Of a stretch of 64,000 bases of DNA, positions 60,199 through 64,000 are shown one piece after another. The translations under genes were made by a program, and so were the position numbers. The notes beneath the pieces were generated by a model. The model was given only the letters and a program-made list of their open reading frames with translations, had not been told where the DNA came from and did no database searches. Location of the stretch: NCBI GenBank assembly GCA_020846635.1, contig JADLDO010000015.1:30551-94550 (forward strand), in the 5' to 3' direction. The stretch is from Caldilineaceae bacterium (GTDB lineage: Bacteria > Chloroflexota > Anaerolineae > Caldilineales > Caldilineaceae). Each line of letters begins with the position of its first letter. Position 1 is the stretch's first letter.

Positions 60199-60726
60199 CT
60201 AGACACGAGGATCCACCGCGGCGCGTGCGGCGAGATACTCATCGTAGTCGCTGCGGCTGTAGCAGACACAGAGGACACGTTCCAAAGTGGGGTTATAGTC
60301 CAGGATGCCGAGCAGGGTACGCAAAGCAATGCGCGAGGCGCGGCGGATTGGGAAACCATAGACGCCGGTGCTGATCGATGGGAAGGCAATGGTGCGGATG
60401 CCATGTTCCGTCGCCAGGGTGAGCGAGTTGCGATAGCAGCGGGCCAACGTCTCCACCTCTCCTTGCCCGCCACCGCGCCAGATCGGGCCGACTGTGTGAA
60501 TCACATAGCGCGCCGGAAGATTGTAGCCGCCTGTGATCCGCGCCTCACCAGGGGGACAGCCGCCCAACGTGCGCGTTTCGGCCAGCAGCCCTGGCCCTGC
60601 TGCCTTGTGGATAGCCCCATCTACACCCCCACCGCCCAAGAGCGATGAGTTGGCGGCGTTGACAATGGCGTCCACGGCCAGGGTGGTGATGTCGCCTTCG
60701 ATGATTTGCAGACGCATGTCCTGCAT
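60199..60726 (-). CDS. Macrodomain protein (O-acetyl-ADP-ribose deacetylase type)
   Basis: This is an ADP-ribose-binding macrodomain of the YmdB class. [24 protein letters not shown] is split over residues 22-45. It includes the catalytic/ligand Asn and Asp; [22 protein letters not shown] and [12 protein letters not shown] complete the site. It may hydrolyse ADP-ribosyl esters or bind RNA-linked ADP-ribose. ATG 60726 follows AAGGAAG. The SDR gene lies 17 bases upstream in the same direction. Confidence 0.92.
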   Translation of the reverse strand: MQDMRLQIIEGDITTLAVDAIVNAANSSLLGGGGVDGAIHKAAGPGLLAETRTLGGCPPGEARITGGYNLPARYVIHTVGPIWRGGGQGEVETLARCYRNSLTLATEHGIRTIAFPSISTGVYGFPIRRASRIALRTLLGILDYNPTLERVLCVCYSRSDYDEYLAARAAVDPRV

Positions 60727-60743
60727 GACCAACTTCCTTTCAG

Positions 60744-61529
60744 TTAACGAGCCATCTGACCACCGTCCACCACCAGAACGGCCCCGGTCGTGAAGGATGA
60801 AACCGGCGCAGCAAGATAGAGCGCCATGCCGATCAATTCGTCGCTGTCTGCCACGCGCCCCTGTGGGATCTGCTGGACGAGTTCCGCATAGCGCGCGGGG
60901 TCATCCCAGATTGCCTGGCTAAAACGAGTACGCACATAGCCAGGGGCAAGGGCGTTGACCTGGATATTATCCGCTGCCAGTTCGGATGCCAGGACTTGGG
61001 TCAGCATGATCACAGCGGCTTTGCTCACACTGTAGATGCCCATGCCCGGCTGGCTGCGTAATCCGGCGATGGAGGCGACGTTGATGATTTTGCCCCCACC
61101 CGCCGCACGCATGGAGGGGACACACGCTTGCGCCATGCGCCAATAGCCCATTACATTGACATCGAGCGTCTTTTGCCAATGGCTAGGTTCGGCATCTAGG
61201 ATGGGGCCGAAGTGGGGATTGGTGGCGGCATTGTTGACGAGAATATGAAGCCCCCCAAAGCGGTCTAGTGTCTGCTCCACCAGGGCTGTGACTGCGGCAT
61301 CATCGCCTGTATGAACCGGCTGGGCGTGGGCTTTGCCGCCTGCTGCGCGAATCGTCGCGGCGATGGCCTCTACGCCTTCCTGTTTACGGCTGGCAAGCAC
61401 CACCGTCGCCCCGACCGCAGCATAACTTTGGGCAATGGCGGCACCAATCCCGCGCGAGGCCCCGGTGATCAGGGCAATTTTGCCGTCAAGGCGGAAGCTG
61501 GATAGGGGATTGGAGAGAGGATCAGCCAT
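60744..61529 (-). CDS. Short-chain dehydrogenase/reductase
   Basis: This is a classical SDR of 261 residues. The NAD(P) site is [24 protein letters not shown] and VNVMGYW follow. The catalytic Ser is in INVASIAG, and Tyr/Lys in [20 protein letters not shown] and the ending [14 protein letters not shown] are typical of glucose/3-oxoacyl-type SDRs. The substrate is not defined. It is upstream of the macrodomain gene on the same strand. Confidence 0.9.
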   Translation of the reverse strand: MADPLSNPLSSFRLDGKIALITGASRGIGAAIAQSYAAVGATVVLASRKQEGVEAIAATIRAAGGKAHAQPVHTGDDAAVTALVEQTLDRFGGLHILVNNAATNPHFGPILDAEPSHWQKTLDVNVMGYWRMAQACVPSMRAAGGGKIINVASIAGLRSQPGMGIYSVSKAAVIMLTQVLASELAADNIQVNALAPGYVRTRFSQAIWDDPARYAELVQQIPQGRVADSDELIGMALYLAAPVSSFTTGAVLVVDGGQMAR

Positions 61530-61719
61530 GATGATTTCCGTCTATTGCTCCAGAAGTATCGGTTCAGAAAGCCTTGCTTGCTCACGCTCTGGGGCTATGA
61601 TAGTGTTGTAACGTGGTGTAAGTATAGCACTGCTCACCAGTTGGCCCCGAAGTATAGGGGGCGTTCTATCATTCAGAGGCTATGATCCAGAGTCAGTGAT
61701 CCAGAGGAAAGGAACAGCG

Positions 61720-62571
61720 ATGGCTCTCAACGACGCAGGGAATACGAAAGCGCCCGCACAGATTGATGTGGCTCGCTATCGGGTGAAGCCGGGCGCGCGT
61801 GTGCGTCTGGATGAATGGGAAACAGATACGACTGGTGACTTTGATGGCGGCAAGAAGGAGGGCAAGGATCTGCTCTCCAACCTGACCAAACAGCTCGCAA
61901 AGTATCAGGAAGTTTTCTATGCCCAGGGCAAGCACCGGCTGTTGATTGTGCTGCAAGCAATGGATACGGGCGGCAAGGACGGTACAATCTCACACGTCTT
62001 TAAGAAGGTAAATCCACAAGGGGTCAAGGTGGCAAATTTCAAAACGCCGACACCCCAAGAACTCGCCCATGATTACCTATGGCGCATCCATCCGCATGTG
62101 CCGGGCAACGGCGAGATGATGATCTTCAACCGCAGCCACTATGAGGATGTGCTGATTGTGCGCGTGCATGGACTTGTGCCCAAAGCGGTCTGGGAGCGGC
62201 GCTATGAGCAGATCAACGCCTTTGAGAAGATGCTGGCGGATGAGGGGACGACCATCGTCAAGTTCTGCCTTTATATCAGCAAGGATGAGCAGAAAGAACG
62301 CTTGCAGGCTCGGCTCGATGATCCCACCAAGCATTGGAAATTCGATGTCAACGATTTGGCCGAACGCAAGCGATGGGATGCGTATATGGATGCCTACGAG
62401 GAGATGCTCGGTCGCACAAGTACATCTTATGCCCCGTGGTTCATTGTGCCTGGCGACCGCAAGTGGTATCGCAATCTGGTTGTCGCCCAGACGCTTGTAC
62501 AGACGCTGGAAGGGCTCGATCTGCACTATCCAGAGCCCGAACAGCCGTTGGATGGGATTGTGGTTGAGTAG
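61720..62571 (+). CDS. ppk2: Polyphosphate kinase 2 family protein
   Basis: It transfers phosphate between polyphosphate and nucleotides. The Walker A-like motif is LQAMDTGGKDGTISHV. PTPQELAHDYLWRIHPHVPGNGEM, NRSHYEDVLIVRVHG and the late FCLYISKDEQKERLQARLDDPTKHWKF are PPK2 hallmarks. The 283-residue size fits a single-domain enzyme. ATG 61720 follows GAGGAAAGGAA. The gene converges with polyphosphate glucokinase, giving a polyphosphate-use locus. Confidence 0.92.
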   Translation: MALNDAGNTKAPAQIDVARYRVKPGARVRLDEWETDTTGDFDGGKKEGKDLLSNLTKQLAKYQEVFYAQGKHRLLIVLQAMDTGGKDGTISHVFKKVNPQGVKVANFKTPTPQELAHDYLWRIHPHVPGNGEMMIFNRSHYEDVLIVRVHGLVPKAVWERRYEQINAFEKMLADEGTTIVKFCLYISKDEQKERLQARLDDPTKHWKFDVNDLAERKRWDAYMDAYEEMLGRTSTSYAPWFIVPGDRKWYRNLVVAQTLVQTLEGLDLHYPEPEQPLDGIVVE

Positions 62572-62596
62572 AAAATGGGGAAATGAAAATGGGAAA

Positions 62597-62642
62597 ACCC
62601 TCCCGGAAGCTGGGGAGCCCCCTGGGCCGCTTCCGGGAGGGT
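62597..62642. repeat. CTCCCGGAAGC palindrome, copy 6 (long form)
   Basis: Perfect arms ACCCTCCCGGAAGC (62597-62610) and GCTTCCGGGAGGGT (62629-62642) enclose TGGGGAGCCCCCTGGGCC. This apical part is the reverse complement of that in copy 3 apart from two bases. It lies between the convergent ppk2 and ppgK stops. Confidence 0.85.
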
Positions 62643-62656
62643 GTATTTATTGGCGG

Positions 62657-63445
62657 CTAGGATTCCAGGGGTAGGACCTCTTCGGTTGCGGTCACAAGCG
62701 GCGGGAGTTGTGCAAGATCGCGCGCGGCCAGGGCTGCGCCGATGATGCCGGCTTCGTTTCGCAACTGGGCAGGGATAATCTCGGCCTGCGTTTTGAGCAG
62801 GTGCAGAAATTTATGGTGCTTCTTGCTCACGCCACCGCCGATGATGAACAGATCGGGCGAGAAAAAGAATTCCATCAGCCCCAGGTATTCGTTAACCCGT
62901 TCGGCCCATTGTGACCAGCTCAGGTTTTCATCGTCACGTATTTTTGCCGAGGCGCGGTGTTCGGCATCCTTGCCGCGAATGGGCAAATGGCCGAATTCGG
63001 TGTTGGGCAGCAGATGACCATCGACAAAGATGGCTGTGCCAATGCCTGTGCCAAAGGTCAGCATAATGACGACCCCCTGGCGATCTTTGCCCGCGCCCAC
63101 AATCATCTCCGCCAATCCGGCAGCGTCGGCATCGTTGAGCACGCGCACCGGACAGCCGGTACTCTTTTCAAAGAGGGTCACGGCGTCAGTGCCAATCCAC
63201 GATTTATCCACATTGGCCGCGGTATAGACAATGCCGTGGCGCACCACCGCGGGGAAGGTGCAGCCGATAGGCCCGTTCCACTCGAAGTGACGTGCTAACT
63301 CTGCCACGACCGTTGCTACGTTTTCGGGTGTCGATTTATCCGGCGTGGGGATGCGATGGCGTTCGGTGGTCATCTCGCCCGTTATCACATTGATCAGCGC
63401 GCCTTTAATGCCACTGCCACCGATGTCGATGCCCAAGACTTCCAC
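62657..63445 (-). CDS. ppgK: Polyphosphate glucokinase (ROK family)
   Basis: It phosphorylates glucose with polyphosphate (and often ATP). The N-terminal phosphate-binding motif is [28 protein letters not shown] and [13 protein letters not shown] are strong PpgK signatures, and [15 protein letters not shown] replaces the zinc motif of other ROK kinases. GTG 63445 has AGGAG nine bases upstream, and the longer ORF to 63481 is less likely. Length of 262 residues is normal. Together with ppk2 it links polyphosphate to sugar metabolism. Confidence 0.92.
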   Translation of the reverse strand: MEVLGIDIGGSGIKGALINVITGEMTTERHRIPTPDKSTPENVATVVAELARHFEWNGPIGCTFPAVVRHGIVYTAANVDKSWIGTDAVTLFEKSTGCPVRVLNDADAAGLAEMIVGAGKDRQGVVIMLTFGTGIGTAIFVDGHLLPNTEFGHLPIRGKDAEHRASAKIRDDENLSWSQWAERVNEYLGLMEFFFSPDLFIIGGGVSKKHHKFLHLLKTQAEIIPAQLRNEAGIIGAALAARDLAQLPPLVTATEEVLPLES

Positions 63446-63878
63446 GATGTGCGTCTCCTTCCTCCGTATTGGCCCGCCCAATTGGCCTTACATAGTGGCC
63501 CGTCGTGTATCAACCTTGCCCAATTAACTCTGTATATCCTGTGCCGCTTAATGTTCGCCCGCTTGGAAACCACTGGCCCGAAAATGGCTTCCGCAAGACG
63601 AGGCGTTGTGACAGGTGCAGTCTACAACCTTCATCCGGTGCGCGCAAACCCAGGATAGAGAATCAGGGGGCTTGATGCTGTAGGGGAAATCCCTGACAGG
63701 GGATGGCGGGGAATGCCTGACAGGGTGATGGCAAAGTGGCGGGAATCTCCTGCTACCGGGGGTGGGCAAAGCGGGCTACAATCAGGACGTAACGAAAGAC
63801 AGTCAGTTAAGTGAAAGACAACAAGCGCAAGCAAATCAAGCGCACACATACAGTATAGATCAGAAAGGTAGAGAACAA
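63446..63878. other. Divergent intergenic region with a 25-base tandem repeat
   Basis: These 433 bases lie between ppgK (reverse) and the DoxX-like gene (forward). Two direct 25-base units lie at 63683-63707 and 63708-63732, sharing CCTGACAGGG and GATGGC. CAGTATAGAT near 63851 may be a -10. No gene is visible here; small ORFs lack ribosome sites. Confidence 0.5.
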
Positions 63879-64000
63879 ATGAACGCCCTCACGACTCGCA
63901 AGAATGCCGTGGTACAGGACCCGCCCCTGGCACGCTTCCTCTTCTCCGATACGCGTGCCAGTTGGCTGTGGTTGTTGGTGCGGCTGTGGCTAGGCTACAA
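63879..64000 (+). CDS. DoxX-like membrane protein (5' part only)
   Basis: ATG 63879 follows AAAGGTAGAG. The 40 visible residues read MNALTTRKNAVVQDPPLARF, then LFSDTRASWLWLLVRLWLGY. The phrase ARFLFSDTRASWLWLLVRLWLGY-type start of a first transmembrane helix is typical of Chloroflexota and actinobacterial DoxX family proteins. The rest lies beyond the window, so the assignment is provisional. Confidence 0.65.
   Translation, partial: MNALTTRKNAVVQDPPLARFLFSDTRASWLWLLVRLWLGY

Overview
The window is a bacterial chromosome segment of moderately high GC, densely coded on both strands. I see no tRNA or rRNA gene, CRISPR array, transposase or phage gene. The gene mix suggests a Chloroflexota bacterium, possibly Caldilinea- or Anaerolinea-like. 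It includes Tat-type sugar-binding lipoproteins without a local ATPase, DUF2079 and GT-C membrane proteins, an archaeal-type ApgM, a type 2 IPP isomerase beside a polyprenyl synthase, a polyphosphate glucokinase and a SpoIIM/RDD pair. This placement is an inference from gene content, not from a marker-gene tree.

Layout. 1-8.2 kb: murA (cut by the window edge), a membrane protein with gyrB, a GT-C membrane protein, and a Tat-exported sulfatase. 8.2-16.7 kb: a sugar ABC importer (binding protein and two permeases), a UDG-like protein, folC, an orphan MsmX/UgpC-type ATPase, and apgM. 16.7-21.9 kb: an assimilatory sulfite/APS reduction and siroheme operon (cysI-cysH-sirB-cobA-sirC). Ahead of it lie a near-consensus promoter and a 52-residue leader ORF ending in a Cys-rich run that includes six consecutive Cys codons. 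This looks like a cysteine-sensing attenuator and is the main discovery candidate. 22-31.8 kb: small enzymes and regulators (GYD, phosphoesterase, PNPOx-like, Trm112-like, cytochrome b5-like, sulfotransferase, DtxR/MntR), SpoIIM/RDD, radC, KTSC. 31.8-37.9 kb: a second sugar-binding protein, a six-hairpin glycosidase, and topA with a long leader. 38-45.8 kb: a Cys/Met-metabolism PLP enzyme, a 2-oxoacid dehydrogenase E1alpha-E1beta-E2 operon, a polyprenyl synthase and fni. 46.3-53.3 kb: a secreted multi-domain LysM protein and a surface-glycan cluster (GT4, sugar epimerase, DUF2079). 53.5-55.6 kb: an unrecognised two-gene module with a possible B3-like DNA-binding domain. 55.9-59.1 kb: two glgC paralogues, one with a degraded catalytic loop, with two small genes between them. 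59.2-64 kb: SUI1, YbjN-like, macrodomain, SDR, PPK2, polyphosphate glucokinase, and the start of a DoxX-like gene.

Themes. Carbohydrate handling recurs: two importers' binding proteins, a possible shared ATPase, a glycosidase, ADP-glucose synthesis and polyphosphate-driven glucose phosphorylation. Six copies of one palindrome (core CTCCCGGAAGC...GCTTCCGGGAG) sit just after gene ends, in a short and a long form. They are probably both terminators and a dispersed repeat family.
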